A stretch of 64,000 nt of DNA from the NCBI GenBank assembly GCA_964468435.1, contig CAYXVE010000022.1, positions 1-64,000 on the forward strand, written 5' to 3'. Of this stretch, positions 1 to 6,905 are shown in pieces. The notes beneath the pieces are model-generated. The model made no database searches, was not told the origin of the DNA, and saw only the letters and a program-made list of their open reading frames with translations. Source of the DNA: JBCCTX01 sp964468435. Lineage in GTDB: Bacteria; Bacteroidota; Bacteroidia; J057. The translations under genes were made by a program, and so were the position numbers. Every line of letters begins with the position of its first letter. Within the stretch, counting starts at the first letter, position 1.

Positions 1-2
1 TG

Positions 3-728
3 GCAGAAGAATATCAGCCCTTTTCTCCTTACAATTACGTTCTTGGAAATCCAATATTACTTATTGATCCTGATGGGCGAGAACCTGATACAACGATATA
101 CGTCTTTGATCAAAGTTCTCGACCACAAGATGATGGTACATCTGGCACATCGTACACTGCCCAAATTTATATTGACTTTGAAGATGGAAGAGTAATAGGT
201 CCTTTTTCTGGTAGTAGCTATCCCAACTCTGTTTCTAATACAAACAATACTACAGATGCAAACACGATTAACGAAGGAAAGCATCAATACAATAATGAGT
301 CTGGACATAAGGGAGGTACAAAGAAAGGATTAAATATTGTTGGTGAAAATGGTACTAGAGTAGTCCCAGGTACCACTCCAGAAGGAGAATCGGTAGAAAT
401 GGAATTCGTAAACGTCCACGCTGGCCAAAGTAATAAAGGGAATTTTAATAGTAGAGGATCAAGAGGATGTATTACAATTTGTCCTTTTGATAGTGACAAG
501 TTCTTCAATAATTTTGATTGGAGTGAACTGAATACGAATACAGGTAACTCAACAGGTTCTTTAGTTATATTTAGAGAAGATGCAAAGAGGAAAAATTTGA
601 CTCGTGCTAAAATCGAGGGCAGAGCTGCGCATACAAAAATGATCCCTATCTTGGCTGGTAGAGCAGCAGAGCTGAGATATTCAGCTCAAATTAAACAAAG
701 ACAAGTTCAAATGTCTAAGAACAAATAG
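3..728 (+). CDS. RHS-repeat protein, C-terminal fragment with YkuD-like toxin tip (5' end outside window)
   Basis: The frame is open from the window edge and has no start inside it. It opens with the end of an RHS-associated core domain: YNYVLGNP followed by the DPDGRE signature that normally precedes the variable toxin tip. The tip (about 220 residues) contains H at 417-419, then 13 residues, then S-R-G-C-I-T-I with the Cys at 468-470. This H-x13-S-x-G-C arrangement is the active-site pattern of YkuD/L,D-transpeptidase folds, which act on peptidoglycan. Known of the family: RHS proteins carry interchangeable C-terminal toxins used in competition between bacteria. Inferred: the tip is an envelope-targeting toxin. 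The following gene at 750 is a possible immunity protein. The domain could instead be a YkuD-like peptidase of unknown substrate. Confidence 0.72.
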   Translation, partial: AEEYQPFSPYNYVLGNPILLIDPDGREPDTTIYVFDQSSRPQDDGTSGTSYTAQIYIDFEDGRVIGPFSGSSYPNSVSNTNNTTDANTINEGKHQYNNESGHKGGTKKGLNIVGENGTRVVPGTTPEGESVEMEFVNVHAGQSNKGNFNSRGSRGCITICPFDSDKFFNNFDWSELNTNTGNSTGSLVIFREDAKRKNLTRAKIEGRAAHTKMIPILAGRAAELRYSAQIKQRQVQMSKNK

Positions 729-749
729 CAGATACTAATATAATAAAAT

Positions 750-1262
750 ATGAAAAATGTATCACGTGGAATTATTTTGCTACTTGCTATTAGCTGCTTA
801 AAAAATGACTATCGATCATCATTGGCATCAAAGATAAAAGAGCAAGTACATGGTGAATTATATCCCAAGTCAAAAGTTAACATTGAAAATATTGAGAAAT
901 GTGAAAAGTGCGATATTTCAGTTATTGTTGAAACTTATCAAAAATTTAATACATTGGACTATGCTGCCATAGAATATTTCATATGTACTTTTGATTCAGA
1001 CTGTAAAGAAAACGTCGAATTTCAGGAATTTAGCAATGAAGTATTGTTTGAGGTGATACAAATAGAGCCTCAAAACTTGATAAGTATTCTTGAGAGAAAT
1101 AAGTTCGATAATAAAGAAATTGTCTTAGAAGAATTTCAAATGCCTATTAGTGATAAATATGATATTGAACGTATTATTGAGAAGGTAAAAAAGGTCAAAG
1201 CTGATCCTGTCATTAAAGAAGAAATAATTTCCTCATTGACAACTGCACTCAAGAAATATTAA
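750..1262 (+). CDS. small putative lipoprotein, candidate immunity protein of the RHS tip
   Basis: A 170-residue protein starting 21 bases after the RHS stop on the same strand. The N-terminus has a short basic stretch, a hydrophobic run (GIILLLAIS) and a Cys at about residue 16, which gives a weak lipobox. The remainder is hydrophilic, rich in Glu and Lys, with Cys pairs at EKCEKC and near FDSDC. I recognise no domain. Position directly behind a toxin-bearing RHS end is typical of immunity genes, and a lipoprotein facing the periplasm would fit a toxin acting on peptidoglycan. Both points are inference. It is AT-rich compared with the genes from 2417 onwards, as accessory genes often are. 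Confidence 0.55.
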   Translation: MKNVSRGIILLLAISCLKNDYRSSLASKIKEQVHGELYPKSKVNIENIEKCEKCDISVIVETYQKFNTLDYAAIEYFICTFDSDCKENVEFQEFSNEVLFEVIQIEPQNLISILERNKFDNKEIVLEEFQMPISDKYDIERIIEKVKKVKADPVIKEEIISSLTTALKKY

Positions 1263-1305
1263 AAATCAAGAATAGGCTTGTTTCGTTTTTAAATCGTGGT
1301 TTGAG

Positions 1306-1330
1306 TGTACTACCCCCAAAATTTAGGACA
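1306..1330 (+). repeat. IS3-like terminal end remnant
   Basis: The sequence tgtactacccccaaaattta followed by ggaca resembles the left terminal inverted repeats of IS3-family elements (TG, C-run, AAAAnTTnGnACA) and lies 39 bases upstream of a truncated OrfA. No matching right end was found. A 10-base direct repeat CAAAATTTAG occurs here (1317-1326) and again at 1571-1580, just after the OrfA fragment. Confidence 0.45.
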
Positions 1331-1368
1331 GTTAGTTAAGGTTGTTCGAAATCTTTAAATTTACTGTT

Positions 1369-1584
1369 ATGGGAAGAAAAAAATTCAGTTCAGCGTTCAA
1401 GACAAAAGGAGTGCTGGAAGCACTCAAAGAACGTTCAAGCCTTGCGGAGTTAGCGCAGAAACACGGTTTACACCCTCAACAAATTACAAACTGGAGGCGA
1501 GATTTTCTGGCTGGGGCCTCATCGGCATTTTCAACGTATCCGTCCTTGCCCGGACGGATACATAGCAGGTCAAAATTTAGCTAA
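1369..1584 (+). pseudogene. truncated IS3-family OrfA (helix-turn-helix transposase subunit)
   Basis: Starting at the ATG at 1369, the protein reads as the HTH_Tnp_1 domain of IS3/IS911 OrfA: a basic start (MGRKKFSSAFK), an LAELAQKHGLHPQQITNWRR helix-turn-helix, then FLAGAS. After about residue 57 the similarity stops and the frame runs into a GC-rich inverted repeat and a stop. Complete OrfA proteins have about 100 residues and are followed by an overlapping OrfB with a DDE integrase core; no OrfB trace exists downstream. The element is therefore a dead fragment. The start at 1342 is possible but adds non-family residues. Confidence 0.7.
1536..1561. repeat. perfect 10-bp inverted repeat at the IS remnant break
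   Basis: GTATCCGTCC (1536-1545) pairs perfectly with GGACGGATAC (1552-1561) around a 6-base loop TTGCCC. It lies exactly where the OrfA reading frame loses family similarity. There is no following T-run, so it is not a normal intrinsic terminator; it may be a small palindromic repeat unit that interrupted the transposase. Confidence 0.6.
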
Positions 1585-1612
1585 TCACTAATCTAACTAA
1601 AGACTTCCATGA

Positions 1613-1861
1613 TTGGAAGCAGAAGGAATGTGGAAGAGGCTGTCTGCTACCTTTGCTAAAGGAGCTAAGGGTTATGTAAACGTGCTCCATAATGCAAGAG
1701 GTATAAAACTAAATAGCGGTTGATATAAGGTAGTGTATCCATTAATAAAAGAAAATGGTGTCAATAACTACTCTTTCCCCAACAGAGAATATATATGTTA
1801 AGCGAGTGGGCAATATGAAAATATGCAAACTGGATTCAGAGTAGGTGTTTATCTGTCATAG
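1613..1861 (+). pseudogene. decayed C-terminal toxin-tip-like remnant with in-frame stops
   Basis: One frame can be read through two stops. The first part gives EGMWKRLSATFAKGAKG, then NVLHNARGIKLNSG, then TGA at 1721-1723, then YKVVYPLIKENGV, TAA at 1799-1801, and finally QYENMQTGFRVGVYLS before TAG at 1859. From memory, many bacteroidete RHS/polymorphic toxin ends have the pattern W-x-x-hSxxFAxGAxG...SxWxxxEYPxL; the TGA sits exactly where that pattern has Trp, so a TGG-to-TGA change would explain it. No start codon with a leader is visible. This looks like an orphan tip that has lost function. Family assignment is by remembered similarity only. Confidence 0.42.
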
Positions 1862-2416
1862 AAGCGCGTAGCGGTGAGATGTGAGTAGTATCCCAGATGC
1901 ACCCCCCATCTTTCCGGCCCGTTGTACAACGGGTTTATATACCTAATATTCAAATTATGCCACTGTAATATCGGTGAAAAAAACTTCCCTTCATATCCCA
2001 TTGCTCGTTGAGAGCCACCTATATGATATTCTTACTGAGCTAAGTCATTCTGTGAATCCCTCAGCTCAGACATGTTCCACCCTCCCACAAAAATTTTTAA
2101 ATATTTTCCCCATTGCTACAACAACTCCTTAATTATTCCGTAATTATGTGTGTTTTATTATTTATTGTTATTCATCTGTAGTATAGTAGTATGAACAGAA
2201 TAACACTATTTTCGAATTAGCTTGATTCACATATTTATTAATCAAACGATTATAAAACGTAGATTATTACTGGTATTACGTGTTTTCAATCCTTTTTTTA
2301 GTATATGCTCAGAACTTTACCTCACAATTAAAGTATTCAGACAACCGAATTTCACATTCACTGAAACGATCAGATTGCTCCTATAGCTATCTGATGCATA
2401 TGCTAAAATCTACAAC
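1862..2416. other. non-coding AT-rich spacer with a 16-bp palindrome
   Basis: No open frame of substance is present. A perfect palindrome CCCGTTGTACAACGGG lies at 1918-1933. The rest is AT-rich and includes a degenerate stretch of broken coding sequence (1960-2090) that I could not assign. The last 150 bases must hold the promoter of the operon at 2417, but I could not identify a convincing TAnnTTTG box. Confidence 0.5.
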
Positions 2417-3487
2417 ATGAGTAAGCAACAACATCAACCCAATGACTACTTGTTCTCTGTAGCAGTAGTTCTCATGGCAGCAGTAAGCTGTTTCACCACA
2501 GCAAAAGGCATCGAGCCCATGCTCAATAATACCATCTTGTCATGGGCTGTGGCATTAGCGCTCAGCATCTTCATGATGGCAATCGCCTTACAGTTTCCCA
2601 GAGCTTATCGCGAAGGAAGACAAAAGCAAATGATCATGGGATACTCTGCCGTCGCACTCTTCAGTGTGCTCCTGAATTTTAATGCAATCTATGGCTCCTT
2701 TACCCAGGAAAAACTGCTCTATGATGAAGTCAATGACAAACGCAAACTTGTTGAGCAGATTGCTACACGGGCAGAAGATCAAATCAATGAAAAATACGGT
2801 CTCACAAAGGCTCGGAGAGCCTATGAGGAAGCAAAAGTTTCATACGAAAACGAAGTCGCTAACCCTGGAAGATCAGGACACGGTAAAATTGCTCAGGGAT
2901 TCTATGAAGAAATGACCCTGGCAGAAGGCAAATTACAAGCTACTGAAGAAGAGCTGAAAAATACCCTCTCAGTGATCGAAACAGAAAAAATCAGAAGCCT
3001 AAAGGCAATCGACTCAGCCCTTGCAGTTGAAGACCCTACACTGTATCGAAACGCAATTGATGTAGCGATCAAAGGGTATAACGAGATTGGTAGCGTAGTC
3101 AGTACCAGATTAGCCGAAGATTCCTTTGAATATGAAAAAATCGAGTTTGTGCATCGTGATAGTGGTAATCTGAACCACTCCCTATGGACGATATCCCAGT
3201 TGTTCAATATGGAGGGAAGGCAGGCAACCGCCGTACTTGTTTCGCTGCTGCTGAGTATTTTAATTGATTTTATCGTACTATTTGTTCTAGTACTGACTCA
3301 TGCCGAACCTAAATCCCAGCAACACAAAGGCATACAGTATACTTATTCCAGACCTGTCAAGCGCATGCGTAGAAACCGGCCTGGACCTGTGAGTTTCAAG
3401 CACACACCTGCCAGCCAGGATCAATATGGTAAAAAAAAGATCATTGAAGATCGTCTTTCCCCTAAAGGCGCTATGCAGGATATCTAA
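2417..3487 (+). CDS. four-helix membrane protein with large periplasmic coiled coil; first gene of GTPase/LysM operon
   Basis: 356 residues, no recognised family. Hydrophobic segments lie at about 11-29, 40-60, 72-93 and 270-294. Between the third and fourth is a strongly helical, charged stretch (about 95-260; heptad-like runs such as LAEGKLQATEEELKN). Positive charges in the 61-71 loop (RAYREGRQK) and in the tail (KRMRRNR) place these in the cytoplasm, so the coiled coil should lie in the periplasm. The basic tail of about 60 residues could contact the GTPase encoded 46 bases downstream. The next two genes follow with spacings of 46 and 33 bases on the same strand, so the three are probably co-transcribed. 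Role unknown; a transmembrane scaffold or sensor is inferred. Confidence 0.75.
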   Translation: MSKQQHQPNDYLFSVAVVLMAAVSCFTTAKGIEPMLNNTILSWAVALALSIFMMAIALQFPRAYREGRQKQMIMGYSAVALFSVLLNFNAIYGSFTQEKLLYDEVNDKRKLVEQIATRAEDQINEKYGLTKARRAYEEAKVSYENEVANPGRSGHGKIAQGFYEEMTLAEGKLQATEEELKNTLSVIETEKIRSLKAIDSALAVEDPTLYRNAIDVAIKGYNEIGSVVSTRLAEDSFEYEKIEFVHRDSGNLNHSLWTISQLFNMEGRQATAVLVSLLLSILIDFIVLFVLVLTHAEPKSQQHKGIQYTYSRPVKRMRRNRPGPVSFKHTPASQDQYGKKKIIEDRLSPKGAMQDI

Positions 3488-3533
3488 TAAGGTCTAGCAC
3501 CCCAACTTTTTTCATTAACCTAATTCACAAAAG

Positions 3534-4859
3534 ATGGCAAAACTGTCTAAAATAGGAGATTTCTTTAAGAAAAAAACACAACAGGATACTCAGAAGGCCC
3601 AAGCCCAGCTACCCGCTGCAGGAAATGATCGTACCGTTGCTTCACTTTTGGTTAGCGAACGTGGTAATCCTATACAACGTTCTGAAATCAATGATCGTGA
3701 AAAGAATATTTCTCATACTAGTGAGTCTGGCACAAGCCTGATTCCTTATCAGGATTATGTGGAGATTAAAGATACTGACCAAGATGCCCCATATTTAAAT
3801 TATGACAAGGAGGGGGAAATTGATCCAGAATACAGAGAGAAAGTGTACAGGGAGTGGGAAAACCGTGAAAAAATTCATACCAGAATTAGTAAAGAAAGTG
3901 ATTCATATCCGTATGAACTTAGCGGTTATCCTAATGACGAATCGAAAGCAGAATACCTCTATGATCACGAACCTCCCAAAAGCACTACATACAGGCCAGT
4001 AAATTCTTTCGGGGGGAGTCATCCTGCTGCTGCTCAAATAAAAACATCCGAAGAATTACTGGAAAAAAATACACAATACATTTTCGTCTTTGGATACAAT
4101 GGATCGGGTAAGTCCACTATTCTAGCAGCATTGAACCTATACCTTCAAAAACAGTACAATACCATTGAAAATCATGAAAATCCCAATGGGATTCGTGAGA
4201 TCAATCGATTGGTTCGCAAAGTAAGAAGAGGAAAATTCCCCGATCAGACTCCTGCAGGAACTTTGCTGGAATATGATGTATCCGTAGTTGTAGATGAAAA
4301 GAATACCATCAACCTAACCTTTCTGGAGATGGCGGGTGAAGACCTCAGAGGTGTTAGTATCATGAACGAGGACCGTGATTTGCCCGATTTCATCAAACCC
4401 TATCTGACTACACCAGATCTGCCCATCTCTTTTGTACTGGTTGCAGACTATGACCAGATTATCAATCCGATAGCAGATGATGCATATCAGGATGATCTGA
4501 TGCAGAATTTCCTCGATATGCTGGTTCACCTTGATACGGATACCCACAACGTTGCCTTGGTGATATCCAAGTACGATCAGCAAAAGGTCCGTGAAGGTGA
4601 GACGCTCCAGCGTGTTATGGAAGAAGAAATGTTCCGTACTTACAACAAACTCCTGGATGAATCGCGAATTCCCAATGGAAAGGTTTTCCCTTTTAGCATA
4701 GGCGCAGTTGGTGAAGATCCCGAGAGTGGCGAAGCTGTTATAGATGAACTTAATCTCGATGATTGTAAAAAGATCCTCACATGGTTGATTAGTGGTTTTG
4801 ATGTGAAGCATACGGGCAAACGTACCCTCCGCAAAATGCTTGATAGATTGGGGGTATAA
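3534..4859 (+). CDS. TRAFAC-like P-loop GTPase, second gene of membrane GTPase/LysM operon
   Basis: 441 residues, no signal or membrane segment. Residues 1-175 are low-complexity, charged and probably disordered. The G domain follows: Walker A G187-YNGSG-K193-S194 (G1); LTFLEMAGED at 261-270, which resembles the G3 DxAGxE motif but with Glu265 at the usual Asp; and S345-K-Y-D348, matching the [NTS]KxD G4 guanine-specificity motif. Seen: these three motifs in the order and spacing of GTPases. Inferred: GTP rather than ATP binding. It may belong near the double-GTPase / GTPase-associated proteins described from bacterial conflict systems, but I cannot confirm that. Its neighbours are two membrane proteins, suggesting that it is recruited to the inner membrane. 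Confidence 0.78.
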   Translation: MAKLSKIGDFFKKKTQQDTQKAQAQLPAAGNDRTVASLLVSERGNPIQRSEINDREKNISHTSESGTSLIPYQDYVEIKDTDQDAPYLNYDKEGEIDPEYREKVYREWENREKIHTRISKESDSYPYELSGYPNDESKAEYLYDHEPPKSTTYRPVNSFGGSHPAAAQIKTSEELLEKNTQYIFVFGYNGSGKSTILAALNLYLQKQYNTIENHENPNGIREINRLVRKVRRGKFPDQTPAGTLLEYDVSVVVDEKNTINLTFLEMAGEDLRGVSIMNEDRDLPDFIKPYLTTPDLPISFVLVADYDQIINPIADDAYQDDLMQNFLDMLVHLDTDTHNVALVISKYDQQKVREGETLQRVMEEEMFRTYNKLLDESRIPNGKVFPFSIGAVGEDPESGEAVIDELNLDDCKKILTWLISGFDVKHTGKRTLRKMLDRLGV

Positions 4860-4892
4860 ATGTAAATTTTCATAGTACCTAAATCTCAGATC

Positions 4893-6440
4893 ATGGAGGA
4901 ATCTATAGGGTTCATTACTTTCGGGAAAAAAAATGGTTTCGAGCAATTCCACGCGGAGGGTATAGCGCATTTTGAGGCTACCAGCGAAGGGAGACAACTA
5001 TTGTTGCATACGCTCCAACTGGTCTTCCGCAAAATACGTGTATTTCCCAAAAGTGAATTGTATCGCGTATCAAGAATAACATATCAGGAAAGGGTTTATT
5101 TGATCCTATTGAGCTATGGCTTTTCTTTAGATGCTTTCAAACGTGCTGGTTATCATGGGGGCGCACTGATATTGCGCCATCCCACACCTCACAGCGACCG
5201 GGTCATTTCTTGTCTTCATAAACTCCGCCTTATTGCCGCACAACAGGTACATGGAATGAAACCAGATCGGGAGCTCCTGGATTTGAAAAAGTTGGAAAAA
5301 AATCTTTCACTGGATTATACATATGAATTTCTTCCAGTAACCAGGAATGCTTTTCAAAGAGAAGGATTTGTGGCTGAAGTCTCGTTTGAGGAATTGATTG
5401 ACAACCTGATGAACATGTTTACGTTCGACGAGGATAGGCTAATATCATATATTTCTTTGTATAGCACTCAGAGTGAGCGGATTCAGGAAGAGATTGATAC
5501 GGAGGAAATTGACTTGCTAGGTCCAGATCTGATTCCCAAAGACTTCCCGTATATCGAAGAAGATGATGGTATAAGCGAAGATCCTCATTCTCACCAAGAT
5601 TCCTTCTCCCAAGAGATGCCGGCTACGTCTGGCGTGCCTGCTCAGTTCATCCAATCAACCGCAGGGCAAAGTGTAAAAGACTCTACAGATTATCATGAAC
5701 TCGTTATATCACCCGCCGTAGAGCGTAAGGGACTGGATCATCTTCGTCAGGTATTCTCAGATTTCCGCTCAGGGCAACGACGAGAAACCGTGAGACATGA
5801 AAACAGACTGCTATATGTTGTAGGTTTTGCTATCGTAGGATTGTTTGTAGCCATTCAGGTATACGTCAGATTGCCTGAGTATGGAAGATCTGGATCAAAA
5901 CGTAGTTCCTTGCTACATGATGCCAATAGCGTACGGGCTGATACCAAGTCATTGGAAAATCTGGTTTCGAGAGATTGTGAAATTGACGATATTTCATACC
6001 AGGAAGCCAACACATATTTCTCAGAAAGCAAAAAGCGGGTGGAAGCCTTTCAACGGGAATTGCAGGTGGTTCACAAAGGTAACCTGGGTACCATGTCTGA
6101 GCTTACGCTCAGACAAAAATTCTTCATTCCCCAATTGGAACGTTATCAGGATAAACTCAATGCCAAAATGGAAAACAAATCGTATGCTGATAACTGTCAG
6201 CTGATCCGGGTTGATTCGTTGAATCAGGAAATCGAAACATTCTTGAATACATATTATGAAGTCGGACTCAGACGTGAGAAATATCAATATGTAGTACATA
6301 CAGTTCAGAAAAAGGAAACACTGTATGGAATTAGTAGAAAATATGGGGTTAAAGCTGAGACGATCAGAGTATTGAACAATATTGGTCCTAATAACCGAAT
6401 AGATATTGAGCAGGAATTGAAGATATATTATCCGAGGTAG
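4893..6440 (+). CDS. single-pass membrane protein with periplasmic C-terminal LysM domain, third gene of GTPase operon
   Basis: 515 residues. Residues 1-300 form a soluble part with no recognised domain, ending in an acidic low-complexity stretch around 200-260 (TEEIDLLGPD, EEDDGISEDPHS). One hydrophobic helix lies at about 307-327 (LLYVVGFAIVGLFVAIQVYV), preceded by basic residues, giving N-in/C-out topology. Residues 335-460 are helical and charged. Residues 466-515 are a LysM domain: YVVHTVQKKETLYGISRKYG, then an Asn-Asn-x-Gly step and LKIYYPR at the end. LysM binds N-acetylglucosamine glycans such as peptidoglycan, so this protein should tie the inner membrane to the cell wall. The cytoplasmic N-terminal part is the probable contact with the GTPase. 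The gene ends the operon; a pseudogene follows. Confidence 0.8.
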   Translation: MEESIGFITFGKKNGFEQFHAEGIAHFEATSEGRQLLLHTLQLVFRKIRVFPKSELYRVSRITYQERVYLILLSYGFSLDAFKRAGYHGGALILRHPTPHSDRVISCLHKLRLIAAQQVHGMKPDRELLDLKKLEKNLSLDYTYEFLPVTRNAFQREGFVAEVSFEELIDNLMNMFTFDEDRLISYISLYSTQSERIQEEIDTEEIDLLGPDLIPKDFPYIEEDDGISEDPHSHQDSFSQEMPATSGVPAQFIQSTAGQSVKDSTDYHELVISPAVERKGLDHLRQVFSDFRSGQRRETVRHENRLLYVVGFAIVGLFVAIQVYVRLPEYGRSGSKRSSLLHDANSVRADTKSLENLVSRDCEIDDISYQEANTYFSESKKRVEAFQRELQVVHKGNLGTMSELTLRQKFFIPQLERYQDKLNAKMENKSYADNCQLIRVDSLNQEIETFLNTYYEVGLRREKYQYVVHTVQKKETLYGISRKYGVKAETIRVLNNIGPNNRIDIEQELKIYYPR

Positions 6441-6508
6441 TAGAGATGTACCATACAATTTTTTCCGTTTAGATAACTTAAGTTGTATATACCCCAGAGA
6501 ATACGATT

Positions 6509-6868
6509 ATGCATATACTAATCTTCCTCCACTTGATTGTTGAAATCAGCACATATCATCCTGTAAATCTGGATATTTCAGAGCCTTTCGCCCAGTAACC
6601 TCAGATCATTATTACCGATGACAGCATAGAAATATATGTATTCTTACCCGATCCTGATTCCAACTTAAACCGTAGTACGCGATTTGACTGGTCGGAGATC
6701 GTCGGACAATCTACTTATGCCGGTCAAATATATTTTGTTTCTCATAACCTCCCAAACAATCCGCTGAACAATGAGCATGATCGAATGAGCCTTGCTGAGG
6801 AGTTCAACATGGGCTCTATAAAGCATCTACCTCTAAGGTGCGAAGCAGCTTTACCTAGAGAGACTTAG
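6509..6868 (+). pseudogene. broken secreted protein with YLPDxxxxxxxxTRFDWS-type motif, in-frame stop
   Basis: From the ATG at 6509 one frame gives a hydrophobic start (MHILIFLHLIV) and HPVNLDISEPFAQ. It hits TAA at 6596-6598 and continues in the same frame with ITDDSIEIYVFLPDPDSNL, RSTRFDWSEIVG, then AGQIYFVSHNL, to TAG at 6866. I remember a widespread family of secreted bacteroidete and acidobacterial proteins that start IYLPDAxxGYYRGTRFDWSG...YxGHxYF; this remnant matches the order of those blocks. Such proteins have about 300 residues or more, so the 3' part is also lost. It lies between the GTPase operon and the convergent DUF1552 gene. A sequencing error alone would not explain the short 3' end. 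Confidence 0.55.
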
Positions 6869-6905
6869 ACATGGATCCGTACCTGCCGATTTTTCAGAAA
6901 GTAAT

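Noticed and set aside
4314..4997. 227-residue open frame on the - strand opposite the GTPase gene
   Set aside because: It is antisense to the conserved G-domain coding sequence, has no recognisable motif and no promoter; a shadow frame.
2417..6440. type VI secretion (TssM/TssL-like) assignment of the GTPase operon
   Set aside because: A membrane NTPase and wall-binding partner resemble the TssJLM idea, but there are no other Tss genes and the GTPase lacks membrane helices; no sequence match could be seen.
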